Shown here piece by piece: positions 22,701-31,337 of a stretch of 64,000 bases of DNA. The notes beneath the pieces were generated by a model. It was given only the letters and a program-made list of their open reading frames with translations, had not been told where the DNA came from and searched no databases. A program made the translations under genes and the position numbers. Position 1 is the stretch's first letter; each line of letters begins with the position of its first letter. This DNA is from Lepus europaeus (Eukaryota > Chordata > Mammalia > Lagomorpha > Leporidae): contig NC_084839.1 in assembly GCF_033115175.1 (NCBI RefSeq), positions 40,161,501 to 40,225,500 of the forward strand. Reading direction: 5' to 3'.

Positions 22701-24346
22701 CTCTACTATGAACTGGAGGACGGGCTGTACACGGCGGCTCCCTATTTCTTTGCCAAGGTGAAGGGTCAGGGCTGAGAGTGAGCAGGCCCCCAGGCTGGGG
22801 GTAGGGGGAGAGGCCGCATGGGGCGGGGCGACATCTGTGCCAGCAGGTGCCTTGTTCCCAAGGGGCTGGCAGATCCAGAATGCCAGGACTGTGGGCCAGG
22901 CGTGCTAAAAAGGAGGTGGCAAACACCTGGCAGACTCCATGGCCCCAGAGCAGGCCAGGCAGGCATGAGCAGCCGTATGTGGCTCCCTCTCAAGGCCACA
23001 CATCCACAGGGCAGGGCAGGAGGGGTAGCACTTGAGAGCAGGTGTTAGGAGAGCAGAGACGCATCCATTGTCTCCCTGGAGTGAGTTTCAGCTTCTGGGT
23101 GTGGTGCAGCAGCAACCAGGGTACCCCCTGAGGCGGCCTGGAGGGGGAGGGGCTGGCACTTTGCGAGGGCAGGGGTGCGACCTTGAAGCCTAAAACAAGG
23201 GCACAGCAAGGAGTCTGAGTCACGTGCTAGTCAGGGCGTCCTTTGCAGATCCTCGGGGAGCTGCCGGAGCACTGCGCCTACATCATCATCTACGGGATGC
23301 CCACCTACTGGCTGGCCAACCTGCGGCCGGGCCCGCTGCCCTTCCTGCTGCACTTCCTGCTGGTGTGGCTGGTGGTCTTCTGCTGCAGAGCCATGGCCAT
23401 GGCCGCCGCCGCCCTGCTGCCCACCTTCCACATGTCCTCCTTCTTCTGTAACGCCCTCTACAACTCCTTCTACCTCACTGGTGGCTTCATGATAAGCCTG
23501 GACAACCTGTGGGCAGGTGAGACCTGGCCAGGCCTTTGAAGAAGCTGCCCACATCCAGAAAGGGAAATGCATAACGGTCAGCCGAGGGCTGCGGTTCTGG
23601 AAGCCGGAGCTTGGCCCGCCCGGCAGCCCGCGCAGGGCACTCGTCCATCCGAGGAGACACATGGCCGCTCCTCGCAAGCCACCTGACCCCCTCCCTCTCT
23701 GCAGTCTCCCGAGGGCCGGGTCGATTGTGAAATGTCCCCTCGGCTCTCCAGCCCAGCCCTGGCCCCGCCACTGGGCCCTGGGCCACTGCACACTGGGCCC
23801 TGGGCCAGAGCTCGCAGGCTTGCAGAGTGAGCTTCCTAGGGTGCAGTTTCAATCCCTGCTTTGTCAGAAACCTCCCGGGGCCTCAGCCATCTCTGGGTGT
23901 GCCTTGCTTCCGTGGGACCAGGGCCCTCAGCCTCTGGCCAGTGACATAAGTGCGTCCCGAGGCTGGGGCACTAACGGGCTCTCGTCGTCCTCAGTGCCGG
24001 CGTGGATTTCCAAGGTGTCTTTCCTGCGGTGGTGTTTCGAGGGGCTGATGCAGATCCAGTTTAACGGGCGCCAGTACAACACGCAGGTCGGCAACCTGAC
24101 CTTGTCCGTCCCAGGAGATGTAGTAAGTAGCCGAGGCCCGGCGTGTGCGCGAGCCCACAGCCGGCCCAGCAGCGTCCTAATGCGCGGCCTGCTTGTGTGT
24201 GTCCCCAGATCGTCAGCTCCATGGACCTGAACTCGCACCCGCTGTACGCCATCTACCTCATCCTCATCGGCATCAGCGGTGGCTTTCTGCTCCTCTACTA
24301 TGTGTCCTTACGGTTCATCAAGCAGAAATCCAGGCTGGACTGGTGA
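5504..24346 (+). CDS. ABCG8: ABCG8 (sterolin-2), complete 13-exon coding sequence
   Basis: Half-transporter that forms the sterol exporter with ABCG5. Coding exons: 5504-5566, 9588-9689, 10785-10941, 14661-14899, 15412-15544, 15638-15907, 18646-18808, 18892-18975, 21421-21620, 22681-22757, 23249-23516, 23995-24122, 24209-24346. They sum to 2,022 nt, or 673 residues, the human length, with no frameshift or stop. Motifs in order: degenerate Walker A GSSGCGRAS (105-113, Arg instead of Lys, normal for ABCG8); Q-loop position 153 is Pro; signature VSGGE (213-217); Walker [13 protein letters not shown] (233-244); switch His270; six-helix membrane domain from about 420; N-glycosylation site NLT at 619, matching human N619. 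In the heterodimer the ABCG8 Walker A belongs to the inactive ATP site, while its signature serves the active one. The ATG at 5504 aligns with the human start; an in-frame ATG at 5486 has a better Kozak context. Confidence 0.97.
8155..8487 (-). repeat. C-repeat SINE with target-site duplication
   Basis: Antisense element from a T-run to 'ccacagcgctggcccc'. The duplication cctcaatgatt is perfect at 8144-8154 and 8488-8498. Confidence 0.95.
8620..8700 (+). repeat. GAT-rich microsatellite
   Basis: Imperfect run of gat/gac/ggt triplets, with gatgatgatgatgg repeated. Confidence 0.85.
8828..9147 (+). repeat. C-repeat SINE
   Basis: 'gggccggcgctgtggtgtag' head through 'aaataaataaatgcaatc' and an A-run. 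Imperfect duplication tgttgacag / tgctgacag flanks it. Confidence 0.93.
9588..9689 (+). CDS. ABCG8: ABCG8 coding exon 2
   Basis: 34 codons beginning [12 protein letters not shown] and ending RDLSYQ, phase 0 at both ends. Acceptor CAGCAG, donor CAG|GTACAG. Confidence 0.97.
9940..10110 (+). repeat. Possible old L1 fragment
   Basis: 'actttatattttgaaataat', 'aaaagttgcagaaaagtag' and 'cccactgttctcctt' follow the order of an L1 segment I recall. Assignment is tentative. Confidence 0.4.
10330..10545 (+). repeat. MIR element
   Basis: 'gctctgccacttcccag', 'gagcaagttacttcgctgct', 'gagcctcatccgcagagcg' and 'gaggattgaac' match the MIR core order. Confidence 0.7.
10785..10941 (+). CDS. ABCG8: ABCG8 coding exon 3
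   Basis: 157 nt starting [12 protein letters not shown] and ending MLAIIGSS plus one base of the Walker A glycine codon. Donor CAG|GTACCA. The segment around residues 72-84 ([12 protein letters not shown]) differs most from human. Confidence 0.97.
10975..11060 (+). repeat. CT-rich microsatellite
   Basis: Runs of (CT)n with 'cccccatcat' and 'caatctcaatctcatctc' interruptions, 34 bp downstream of the exon 3 donor. Confidence 0.85.
11130..11205 (+). repeat. MIR fragment
   Basis: 'ggttgagagcacaggttctg' and 'gggctcaaaccccaggtc' resemble the 5' part of MIR. Confidence 0.5.
11301..11391 (+). repeat. 91-bp exact direct repeat, copy 1
   Basis: Starts gtgcataccactcccccc and ends gttggacaggaaatgta. 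It is base-for-base identical to 12230-12320, and the flanks differ on both sides. Confidence 0.95.
11711..11740 (+). repeat. CA microsatellite
   Basis: (ca)n run with one 'cg' interruption. Confidence 0.85.
12230..12320 (+). repeat. 91-bp exact direct repeat, copy 2
   Basis: Identical to 11301-11391, 929 bp downstream in the same intron and orientation. Confidence 0.95.
13537..13854 (-). repeat. C-repeat SINE with 15-bp target-site duplication
   Basis: From 'taaagattttatttattt' to 'ctcagtgctggccc'. The duplication ctggttttgcatttt is perfect at 13522-13536 and 13855-13869. Confidence 0.95.
13898..14195 (+). repeat. Old C-repeat SINE
   Basis: Divergent copy: 'ggcaggcatttgacccggc', 'gggttcaagttccagctc', 'cacatgggagacctgaattg', 'ggcatttgaggagtgaa'. 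Confidence 0.8.
14661..14899 (+). CDS. ABCG8: ABCG8 coding exon 4
   Basis: 239 nt completing Walker A (CGRASLLDV) and running to SQAQRNKR. It holds the Q-loop segment, which reads [11 protein letters not shown]: the Gln of HVRQHN in human is Pro here (codon 14795-14797). Acceptor TTTGCAG, donor AGG|GTAACT. Confidence 0.97.
14900..15411 (+). other. ABCG8: ABCG8 intron 4
   Basis: 512-bp GC-rich intron with no recognisable repeat. Frames are open over much of it but show no similarity to the family. Confidence 0.85.
15412..15544 (+). CDS. ABCG8: ABCG8 coding exon 5
   Basis: 133 nt from [12 protein letters not shown] to LLWNP plus one base. It contains the ABC signature [10 protein letters not shown], with Val213 where human has Leu. 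The frame is open for about 35 codons upstream of the acceptor, but CTCCCAG is a good acceptor and the human exon starts at the same codon. Confidence 0.97.
15638..15907 (+). CDS. ABCG8: ABCG8 coding exon 6
   Basis: 270 nt with Walker B and D-loop ([13 protein letters not shown]) and the switch histidine in [10 protein letters not shown]. Ends NPADFY plus one base, donor TATG|GTGAGC. Confidence 0.97.
16318..16612 (-). repeat. C-repeat SINE, 5' truncated
   Basis: T-run, 'agatttatttatttatttg', body, ending at 'ggatgctggcactgc' before the head. The flanking tttttgcaatctt / tttttggcaatctt is a near-perfect duplication. Confidence 0.92.
17840..18168 (+). repeat. Young-type C-repeat SINE (CSINE1-like)
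   Basis: 'ggccggcgccgtggctcaat' head, B-box-like 'gggttctagtccc', GAAGACC + CT block, 'ccactctgcctgt' and an A-run. Confidence 0.94.
18646..18808 (+). CDS. ABCG8: ABCG8 coding exon 7
   Basis: 163 nt, [13 protein letters not shown] to DVGTCVE plus two bases: the charged linker after the ATPase domain. Acceptor CTCACAG, donor GAGAG|GTGAGG. Intron 7 is only 83 bp. Confidence 0.96.
18892..18975 (+). CDS. ABCG8: ABCG8 coding exon 8
   Basis: 84 nt encoding the variable linker [19 protein letters not shown] and then ALQQFTALI. The first 18 residues diverge strongly from human but the length is the same. Donor CG|GTAATT. Confidence 0.95.
19086..19345 (+). repeat. Old C-repeat SINE
   Basis: Divergent copy from 'gggtgggcattgaggcgcaa' to 'ctttcaaatcaactaatg'. 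Confidence 0.8.
19346..19982 (+). repeat. Old C-repeat SINE split by a younger SINE
   Basis: The two halves, 19346-19372 ('gtgccccttagaatacc' side) and 19712-19982 ('cgaagtgcctgagttggc' onward), read as one element once the insert 19373-19711 is removed. Confidence 0.75.
19373..19711 (+). repeat. CSINE1-like SINE inserted in an older SINE
   Basis: 'gggccagtgccgtggctcaa' head, 'gggttctagtcccggtc', about 28-base A-run. Flanks gaataccacatccc and gaacgccacatccc form a near-perfect duplication. Confidence 0.93.
19985..20310 (+). repeat. C-repeat SINE
   Basis: 'gagaccttgtggtatagcc' through 'catcccatatgggcaccgg' to 'ataaataaatctttaag'. Confidence 0.88.
20575..20710 (+). repeat. MIR element
   Basis: 'tatccctatttcacaggtga', 'gaaaaatgaggcttacagag' and 'ccaaggtcatagggtgag' match the MIR 3' half. 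Confidence 0.75.
20738..21052 (-). repeat. C-repeat SINE
   Basis: 'gatttactatttatttgaaa' to 'tgcaccacgccagctcc'. Confidence 0.88.
21067..21403 (-). repeat. C-repeat SINE abutting the ABCG8 exon 9 acceptor
   Basis: From a short GT-run and 'taagatttattttatttatt' to 'cctcagcaccggcc'. The duplication tttctcttgt is perfect at 21057-21066 and 21404-21413. Its right copy is part of the exon 9 polypyrimidine tract. Confidence 0.94.
21421..21620 (+). CDS. ABCG8: ABCG8 coding exon 9
   Basis: 200 nt starting within [15 protein letters not shown] and covering the first membrane helices ([30 protein letters not shown]). The acceptor TTTTTAAG sits 17 nt after the end of an antisense SINE. Confidence 0.97.
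21790..22090 (+). repeat. Old C-repeat SINE
   Basis: 'gaatttgatgcattagctaa', 'gaagtgcctgggttcgcg', 'ccacatgggagacacaggtg' and 'tttggggagtgaaccgac'. Confidence 0.8.
22290..22578 (-). repeat. C-repeat SINE
   Basis: 'aaaaagatttatttatttat' to 'ccagagtgcgggcc'. Flanks ccatatagctactt and ccatataactactt form a near-perfect duplication. Confidence 0.92.
22681..22757 (+). CDS. ABCG8: ABCG8 coding exon 10
   Basis: 77 nt completing [15 protein letters not shown] and ending PYFFAK. Acceptor TTCACAG, donor AAG|GTGAAG. Confidence 0.97.
23249..23516 (+). CDS. ABCG8: ABCG8 coding exon 11
   Basis: 268 nt encoding [20 protein letters not shown] and then several hydrophobic helices ([24 protein letters not shown]). 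Ends MISLDNLWA in part; donor GCAG|GTGAGA. Confidence 0.97.
23517..23994 (+). other. ABCG8: ABCG8 intron 11
   Basis: 478-bp GC-rich intron with no repeat recognised. Confidence 0.8.
23995..24122 (+). CDS. ABCG8: ABCG8 coding exon 12
   Basis: 128 nt, [18 protein letters not shown] through GDV. Encodes the large extracellular loop with N-glycosylation sequon NLT at residue 619. Donor GTA|GTAAGT. Confidence 0.96.
24209..24346 (+). CDS. ABCG8: ABCG8 coding exon 13 with stop
   Basis: 45 codons plus TGA. Encodes the last membrane helix ([20 protein letters not shown]) and the tail [10 protein letters not shown]. Confidence 0.97.
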   Translation: MVSSMDLNSHPLYAIYLILIGISGGFLLLYYVSLRFIKQKSRLDW

Positions 24347-24505
24347 TTCGCGGCAGGACCCCTGGCCGGCGGCAGACCCCGCCACCGCACTCCCTTCCCC
24401 CGGGAGCACACGGCCCGGGATGCTCTTCTCCATCCGGCCCCGGGGGTGCAGTGGTACAGGTCGGCCACAGGATGGCAGTAGAATAAAGACAGTTGAGAGG
24501 GCTAT
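24347..24505 (+). terminator. ABCG8: ABCG8 3' UTR and polyadenylation signal
   Basis: AATAAA at 24482-24487, 136 nt after the stop codon, is followed by a GT-containing stretch. A short 3' UTR is inferred; the exact cleavage site is not visible. Confidence 0.75.
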
Positions 24506-24879
24506 CTGCTCATGGCCGGAGCCTGTGATTTCTGGGAGCGGGAAAACCTATACTTGGTGGCACGTACAATATCGCTAATTCATTTCCTTTTGACGATGAC
24601 TATATAGACAGCTCAATATAGGACGGGAGAAAATTAGATCTGAATTGAGTTGGTAGGCTCTGCAGAAGTTTGTTGGACTCCAAATGGAACAATAATATAA
24701 TAGTTAGCAACATGTCTGCCTTCCAGGGTCCCCAGACTCTGTGCTGAGCCACTCTCCATACACAAAGCGACATAAAACACACCAGGAAGCTGCCAAGCCC
24801 TCTCTTTGTGTGGGACCTTGGGCTCCAGAAGTCAAAGTAACCAATGAAAAAATCTATCACGCATCTACGCCATGGCTGG

Positions 24880-24975
24880 TGCAGTGCAGAACGTGGAACA
24901 TGGATGCCACAATTGCTATCAAAATAGCCCTATGAAGCAAACAGTGTCCCATTCTATAGGTGATGAAACCGAGGT
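24880..24975 (+). repeat. MIR-like fragment
   Basis: 'agccctatgaagcaaacagt' and 'ttctataggtgatgaaaccg' resemble the MIR core. Confidence 0.5.
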
Positions 24976-25015
24976 ACAAACTCGTTTGCTAATAGATAAA
25001 TCTTTAAAAAAGATT

Positions 25016-25276
25016 AGGGGCTGGCATCATGGAACAATGGGCTAAGCCACTGCCTGCAATGCTGGCATCCAAATGAGCACCAGTTTCAGTTCCAGCTGCT
25101 CCACTTCCAATCCAGCTTCCTGCTGATGTGCCTGGGAAAGCAACAGAAAATGGCCCAGATGCTTGGGCCCCTGACACCCATGTGGGAGACCCAGATGGGA
25201 GCTCCCATCTCCTTACTTCGGCCTGGCTCAGCCCTGGCCATTGTGGTCGTTTGAGGAATGGACCAGCAGATGAAAG

Positions 25277-25319
<43 letters not shown>

Positions 25320-25358
25320 TCTGTAACTCTGCCTTTCAAATAAATAAATCTTTAAAAG
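25016..25358 (+). repeat. C-repeat SINE with long CT microsatellite
   Basis: 'ggggctggcatcatggaac' to 'caaataaataaatctttaa'. The internal CT tract (25279-25314) has expanded to an uninterrupted run. Confidence 0.92.
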
Positions 25359-25842
25359 GAAACATGTGTTTGCTAAGATCGCGCTACTCGCCGAGTATGC
25401 GTCAGGGGCAGCAGGCGACACTGGAGGCAGCACCAGGCCTGCAGGCCCAGGAAGACTACACGAGACCAACAGGTTGATAGAGGCTGTGTCAGTTCAGCCG
25501 ACCTCGGCGGTGCATCTCACTGGCCCTGACTGGGTCCCAGGAGCGACCTTGAACTTCAACAGCGGCCAGGGCCTAGCGCGGTGCAGGCCCAGGGTGCATG
25601 CTTCATGCCCAATGTTGAGTGTGGCAGATGGGATCTGACCCTCAGCAGTTGTTCCCAACAACAACTTGGGTCTGCAGCCTGAAGCAGCGGCAAGTCCAGG
25701 GCTTGGGAAGCAAACGGAAATGTTCTCAGGACTCCCGGGCACCCCTGGGCCTTCAGCAAGGGCCTCCCCTGGGAGCAGCTGGGTGGACAGCCCTCCACTC
25801 CCCGACACACACACCCCACTGAATCAGAATCTGCACCTGCCT

Positions 25843-26175
25843 CTTTTTTTTTTTTTTTCTTTTGACAGGCTGAGTGGACAGTGAGAGAGAGACAGAGAGA
25901 AAGGTCTTCCTTTGCCGTTGGTTCACTCTCCAATGGCTGCCGCGGCCAGTGCATAGCGCTGATCCGAAGCCAGGAGCCAGGTGCTTCTCCTGGTCTCCCA
26001 TGGGGTGCAGGGCCCAAGCACTTGGGCCATCCTCCACTGCATTCCCGGGCCACAGCAGAGAGCTGGCCTGGAAGAGGGGCAACCGGGACAGAATCCGGCA
26101 CCCTGACCGGGACTAGAACCCGGTGTGCCGGCGCCGCAGGTGGAGGATTAGCCTATTGAGCCGCAGCGCCGGCCA
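25843..26175 (-). repeat. CSINE1-like SINE
   Basis: T-run, 'gacaggctgagtggacagtg', through 'gggactagaacccggtgtgc' to 'gagccgcagcgccggcc'. Confidence 0.94.
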
Positions 26176-26379
26176 GAGCCACCACCTTCTACCACGTGCA
26201 TCCCATCGGCTTCCAGCTGTCTTACGCAGAGGAGGTTCTCTTGGATCACGGGATCGGAGGGCTGTCTGCCTGCCTCATTCAGTACTTGACCAGCATCTTG
26301 TCAGTGGGTACCTCGAAACTACATAGACTGCCTGTATTTCCATCCAGTCCTTTCCCATTGCTATGGAGATAGACTTCCA

Positions 26380-26720
26380 GTTTCTCATATCATTCAATGG
26401 TCCTAAGCCTTACCATCATTATGAATTTTGATGCCCCGGCTGACCCTGACGTGGTCAGCAGGAACCCCTCCAGGCTGGCTTCTGCATCCTTCGGACACAC
26501 GACCCGTCACTCTTTGAGGACTTTCTGACACAATGAAGTGTTTCAGGCTCATCTAGTTCTTCCTCACTCCAGCCCTGGAATCAGATGTTTTATCTAAAGA
26601 CTCTCAGGTCCTTTTCATGGAAAATGGTGTTGAGAGGCCACGCTCTAGGGGGTAAGTACACTCATTGCTTCCGGGGCATCACTGCTCCCAGACTGTCTGA
26701 CAACAGCCAGTTCTAATCCG
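26380..26720 (+). repeat. Possible old L1 fragment
   Basis: 'tttcaggctcatctagttct', 'ccagccctggaatcagatg', 'ttcatggaaaatggtgttg' and 'tcattgcttccggggcatc' occur in the order of an L1 3' region I recall. Family assignment is tentative. Confidence 0.5.
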
Positions 26721-28572
26721 GCATCACAGAGCTGGGTCCTGCCTTCTCCCTTTTCATATCTGTTCTGTTCTGTCCCAGTTGTGGGAAGCTGTCCTCCATC
26801 AGATTTGCTCTACCCACTCGATTCCTCCCCGCATGGCAGCAAGCTCCTGTCCACGCCGCCATGCCTTGCCCTGGGCGACGTCCTCCGTACCCTCCTCCAG
26901 CTGACCCTGAGTCTCATGCTCACCCTCATTACGGCTCCCCTGCCACACGCTGGTCACTGGAGGGAGAAGAAGCGGGAAGAGGACGTTTGCGTTGCTTTAA
27001 CCTCCCTGGTGGTTCTAAAGTGCAGGGTGGACCGACAGCCCCTTTGGGCCCTCATCTGACTTGGAGTTCTCCAGGCAGTGTACAAGGCTTCCAGAACTCG
27101 CTGAGCCCTGCCTGCCAGGCCAGGACGAGGGGCCAGGTCCCAAGGCAGGGGAGCTGGAGAAACTCCGGTAGGGGTCGTTTCTTGGTGTTTGCTGGAGCGG
27201 TGCTTCTGCACCCTGGTGGCCCACACTGGAGGTGGGGATCCAACCCTGGGCATTCGGATTCCAGGAGTCTGCTGTGTTTAAAATGCTCACGGGGCATGGG
27301 AGGCATGGGGGGCCAGGGAAGAGCAGCGCTCTGCCCTGCTTTGCAAAGGGGCAGAGATGAGCTTATTTGTCAGTACCTAGAGCAGGGGTTGCTATTAAGG
27401 ATCAGACAGTAATGGCTTTCAGTTTTCTGAGCCATATAGTCTCTGTCGCGATTATTTCACTCAGATGAGTAAGCTATGGGTGGGCGTCCTCGTGCCAATC
27501 CAGCCTGCTGGATTTGGCCGGTGCTTGATCAAAAGGTAGAGGTGGAAATTTGCACCGTTAAGCCCCTCAATTCCAAGTTTTGCTGTTGAAGGGGGAATTT
27601 TAATTAAGCCAAAAAGAATTCCGTGTATCGACTGCAGCATTTCCTGGTGTGGTTTCTTTGAACTGCTCTCGTTCTTGTAAAGATCACGTCATCTTGCCCC
27701 GGGTTAAGCCTGTCCACAGAGGTAGAACTCACATTTGTTTCGCTTCGCTTTTCTCCCACTTTCCTTCAATTCTTGTCTTGATCCCAGATTAAACAGCTAG
27801 CAGCAGAGATATTTAAGCCTATGTCAAACTTGGGTGTTCACAGACAGGGGGTCCTGCTGAGATGCAAATTAGCCCCTTGGCAGAAGAGCTGAGGGAGCCT
27901 TCTGGAACCACTTTCCTCGGGTCTGACGCACCCATCAGCTCCCACGAAGTTTGCAGGGGGCAGGTCATGAGGCATTTAACTGGTTGGCCTGCACTTGTTG
28001 GGAAAAGAGAACCAATGCTCGTGCCTGAGACAAGGCATCTTCCTTACTCGCAGTCTGAGCTCAGCTGATCCAAATCTCAGCTCACCTGTCATCCGAGTCT
28101 CAATTCAGCTGTCATCTGTATTTGGTAAACAGATGGGCTCTCAATGAAGAGAAGTGGCCCACGCTCTTGCATGTCCACCTCCCGTGGCCTGTCGTGAGGC
28201 AGCTCCAGCAGGGGCAGTGGGTGGAGTTCAGGCCATTTCTTGCAGTGCCTTTGAGGTTAGCAGGTAACGATAACAACAGTTTATGCCTGGGGTGAGATTT
28301 TTAGGCACATACCAGCTCATTCACTGGAATAGAACTACCATGTATCTTGTATATGATTGTAAAATCCGAAGTACTCTCACTTCCCAAATTGCTGAAAAGC
28401 TCCACTCTCCTATGCTAAAAAGAAAGCTCTCTTAATTCTTTCACTAGTGCACAGAAAATTTGCCCCGTGCTGGGGCTCAGCCTGACACTGGCTGACCTCA
28501 CCTATACAAGAGGCCTCCTTCTTTTCTTCCCGACAATGAACTTGGAAATGTTCTCATCTGGACCCTTAGGGA

Positions 28573-28845
28573 TTTTTTTTTTTTTTCTAAATTTTTAAAA
28601 TTTAGTTTGACAGGCACACAGAGAGATTAAGAGAGAGGTAGAGACAGGTAGAGATAGCGTCAGTTCTCATCCACACACCAAATGTCCACAGCTGAAGCTG
28701 GGAACCTGGAACTCATCTGGGTGGCAGGGACCCAAGCACTTGAGCCATCACCTGCTGCCTGCTAGGGTGCACACCGGCAGGAAGCTGGGACCCAGGCACT
28801 CTGATATGGGCCACAGTTGTCAACCGTTAGACCAAACACCTGCCA
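28573..28845 (-). repeat. Old C-repeat SINE
   Basis: 'aatttagtttgacaggcac', 'ggtggcagggacccaagcac' and 'ccgttagaccaaacacctgc' in antisense order. Confidence 0.78.
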
Positions 28846-30514
28846 GGAGCACTCGGGGTTTGAACTCTTTGGGCTTCAATTCCTAGCGCCCTAGTTCTGA
28901 GCTACAGATGAATGACTGGGAAGTGGCATCTTTGAATCCCTTATGGAAGCGAACATGCACACACCATGCACACACCACACACACAGCGCAGACAGAACAA
29001 GACCTGCAAGGGGAAAGGCAGCCATGTACCCACCAACTCCTTCAAGGATGCCTGATGGGTGCCGCCCAGTGCCAAGCTCTGTTCTAACTGGGAGGGCTGG
29101 CGGGCACTAGGGAAGGTCCCTTCCTGGGGGAGCAAGCAGAAAACAAAGATATAATGCAGAGACTTTCAGCAACTGCACCCCCACCCCCACCCCCACGGGG
29201 CCAGAGCGGGGAAGGCACTGGCTTGCAGAACTCCATAATGCCTCTCAACGGCCAATCGTTGTCCGCACAGACGCGTGGGGGCAGCATATCTGGGGCTGAT
29301 TCAGTGCTTTCACGCTACCCGGACCTGATGATGTTTTCTTCATGCAAAAAAGGGAAAAAAGAGAAGTGCCTATTTTGGATTTGCTAATGCAGACATTTCC
29401 TTTATTTGCAAGAAGCCTGCATAATGCATGCTTTGTAAAGTCCCCAAGTCTGAAAGCAGGATACATTTCTAATGGAAGTACTCCCTCACAGGCTTGTACA
29501 ACAGCAAAGCGATAAATTACCGTGATTTCGTACCCCCTGCAGCTACTAGTCCCACCATACTTTAGGAATGTTGAGAATTTCTACAAATATTGGTTTGTCA
29601 AAAAGACAAATAGTCAGTGAAAATTGTGTTTAAAGACGAGAAAAGTGTGCAGGTACACACATTTCAAGTCTGAGAAATAAATTGTACCAGGAAGAACAAT
29701 TTGCTATATAAAGCTTGCTCAGTAATTTACTGGAACCATGAACTTGGTGATTGTGCCAGGCACCGGGGATTTGATTAAACAGAAGAAAATATCCTTATGG
29801 TGTAATGTGTCCAGAAACCAAAGCACACGTAAAATGGGAAAGGTTTTTGGGTTTTTTAAAAAACATACTCTTCGATTCCAATTTGACTGCTACTTGGGAT
29901 TTTAACTGACATAAAAATGGATTGTTTCAGTCCTAATCACGTGACTCACAGCTAGGATTCTGGCTGCAGACTCCCCTCTGAAAGCCCATTTTCTCATGTG
30001 AGTGCTGGACAGGAGGATGCCTGACACATGGCAGCCACAAAATCCACTGGAGCTGCTTCTCAGTTACTGAGCCTGGAGCCAGGATCGGGCTCGGTCTGAG
30101 CACAGATGAGCGCAAGAGCTGGTCCTGAGAGTTCGCTCTGCTTGAGTGCCTGTGGGAACCCGGAAGCGGCAGACAAGTCATGAGATGGGGGCTTTGGTGA
30201 GCACTCAGAAACATGGGTGAAGAGACCCGGGACCCTCTGTGCAGACAGCAACCCACAGAGACCTAACACACGAAGCTGACGTCACACGACACCCATGATG
30301 GAATCGCAGTCACTCAGGGGTCAACTTACCACACGCCGTAACATGGGAATGTTACCAACCTCGTCCCTCAGGGACCTCAACACCTGCTCGTCCTTAAGAC
30401 AGGTAAGCAGTGACTTCACGGGTTCCCCATAAGCCTCATATAAACTGTAAGACACTTAAGAAGGGAATTCTGGCCACACCAGAGGTCACCACGTACTTTA
30501 AAATTGTAACACTG

Positions 30515-30758
30515 AAAGACAGGTGTTGCACTGTGGGTTACGCTGCTGCTTACAACACTGGCATCCCACATCGGACCACTGGTTCCTGCCGCCTCTGATC
30601 CAGCTTCCTGCTAATGTGCCCAGGCCACCCACATGGGAGACACAGGTGTTCCTTGTTCCATGGCTTTGGCCTGGCTCGTCTAGGGGAATAAGCCAGAAGA
30701 TGGAAGAATGAAAGATTTCTCTCTGCCTCTCCCTTTCCCAAATAGTTTTAAAAGAATA
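30515..30758 (+). repeat. Old C-repeat SINE
   Basis: 'gtgttgcactgtgggttac', 'cccacatgggagacacagg', then a CT-rich stretch and 'ccaaatagttttaaaag'. Confidence 0.78.
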
Positions 30759-30775
30759 AATGAAATTACAAGAGC

Positions 30776-31050
30776 AGGGCGAGCATTTGGGGCAGAGGCT
30801 GACTGCCACTGGGGATGCCCACACTCCGTGCTGCAGTCCCTGTGTTTGAATCCTGATTCTGCGTCTCAGTCCAGCTTCCTGTTGATGCGCATCCACAGAG
30901 GCAGCAGTGACGCGCAAGTACTTGGGTCTTGGCTTTGGTCTGGCCCAGGCCTGGCTGTTGTGGGCATCTGGGGAGTAACCAGCATATGGAGGACGCATCT
31001 GTTGCTCTTTCTCTGCCTTTCAAATAAAGTGAAAATTAAAAAAAAATCTT
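30776..31050 (+). repeat. Old C-repeat SINE
   Basis: 'gcgagcatttggggcagag', 'cagtccctgtgtttgaatcc', 'ggcatctggggagtaacc', 'ctttcaaataaagtg'. Confidence 0.78.
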
Positions 31051-31051
31051 A

Positions 31052-31309
31052 AATACGGACTCCAGTTTGAATCCTAGCTGCCCCACTGCCAATCCAGCTC
31101 TCTGATAACGTACATGCCTGGGAAAGCAGCAGAGGATGGCCCAAGTGCGTGGGCTCCTGCACCCACATGGGAGACCTGGATGAAGCTCCTGGCTTCAGCC
31201 AGGCTCAGCCCTGGCTGTTGTGGCCACTTTGGAGAGGTGGAGTGGGGTGAAGCGGATAAAAGCTCTGTCTCTCCGTTTCTGTAACTCTTTCAAAAAACAA
31301 CAACAAAAA
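31052..31309 (+). repeat. C-repeat SINE, 5' truncated
   Basis: Starts in the B-box area ('gtttgaatcctagctgcccc') and ends 'gtaactctttcaaaaaac'. Its end lies just downstream of the distal LRPPRC poly(A) signal. Confidence 0.85.
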
Positions 31310-31337
31310 AGGCAGCCCACAGTTAACTGAGGTATAC

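Larger units (their letters stand above)
21621..23248 (+). other. ABCG8: ABCG8 introns 9 and 10
   Basis: Intron 9 (21621-22680) carries two old SINEs. Intron 10 (22758-23248) is GC-rich unique sequence with nothing recognised. Confidence 0.8.
24510..31320. other. Intergenic region between convergent ABCG8 and LRPPRC
   Basis: 6.8 kb between the two gene ends with no gene recognised. It contains SINEs at 25016-25358, 25843-26175, 28573-28845, 30515-30758, 30776-31050 and 31052-31309, a MIR-like piece near 24880 and an L1-like relic at 26380-26720. 26720-28570 and 28850-30510 look unique. Composition shifts from GC-rich to AT-rich across it. Confidence 0.75.

Noticed and set aside
25279..25314. 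Long CT run considered as a regulatory GAGA element
   Set aside because: It is the CT block of a C-repeat SINE that has expanded as a microsatellite.
26123..26326. Open frame reading HPIGFQLSYAEEVLLDHG downstream of a SINE
   Set aside because: Looks protein-like but starts inside the SINE, has no known match and lies in intergenic sequence with no supporting signals.
29700..29760. TATATAAAG considered as a TATA box for an unknown intergenic gene
   Set aside because: No exon, CpG-rich sequence or open frame of note follows on either strand.
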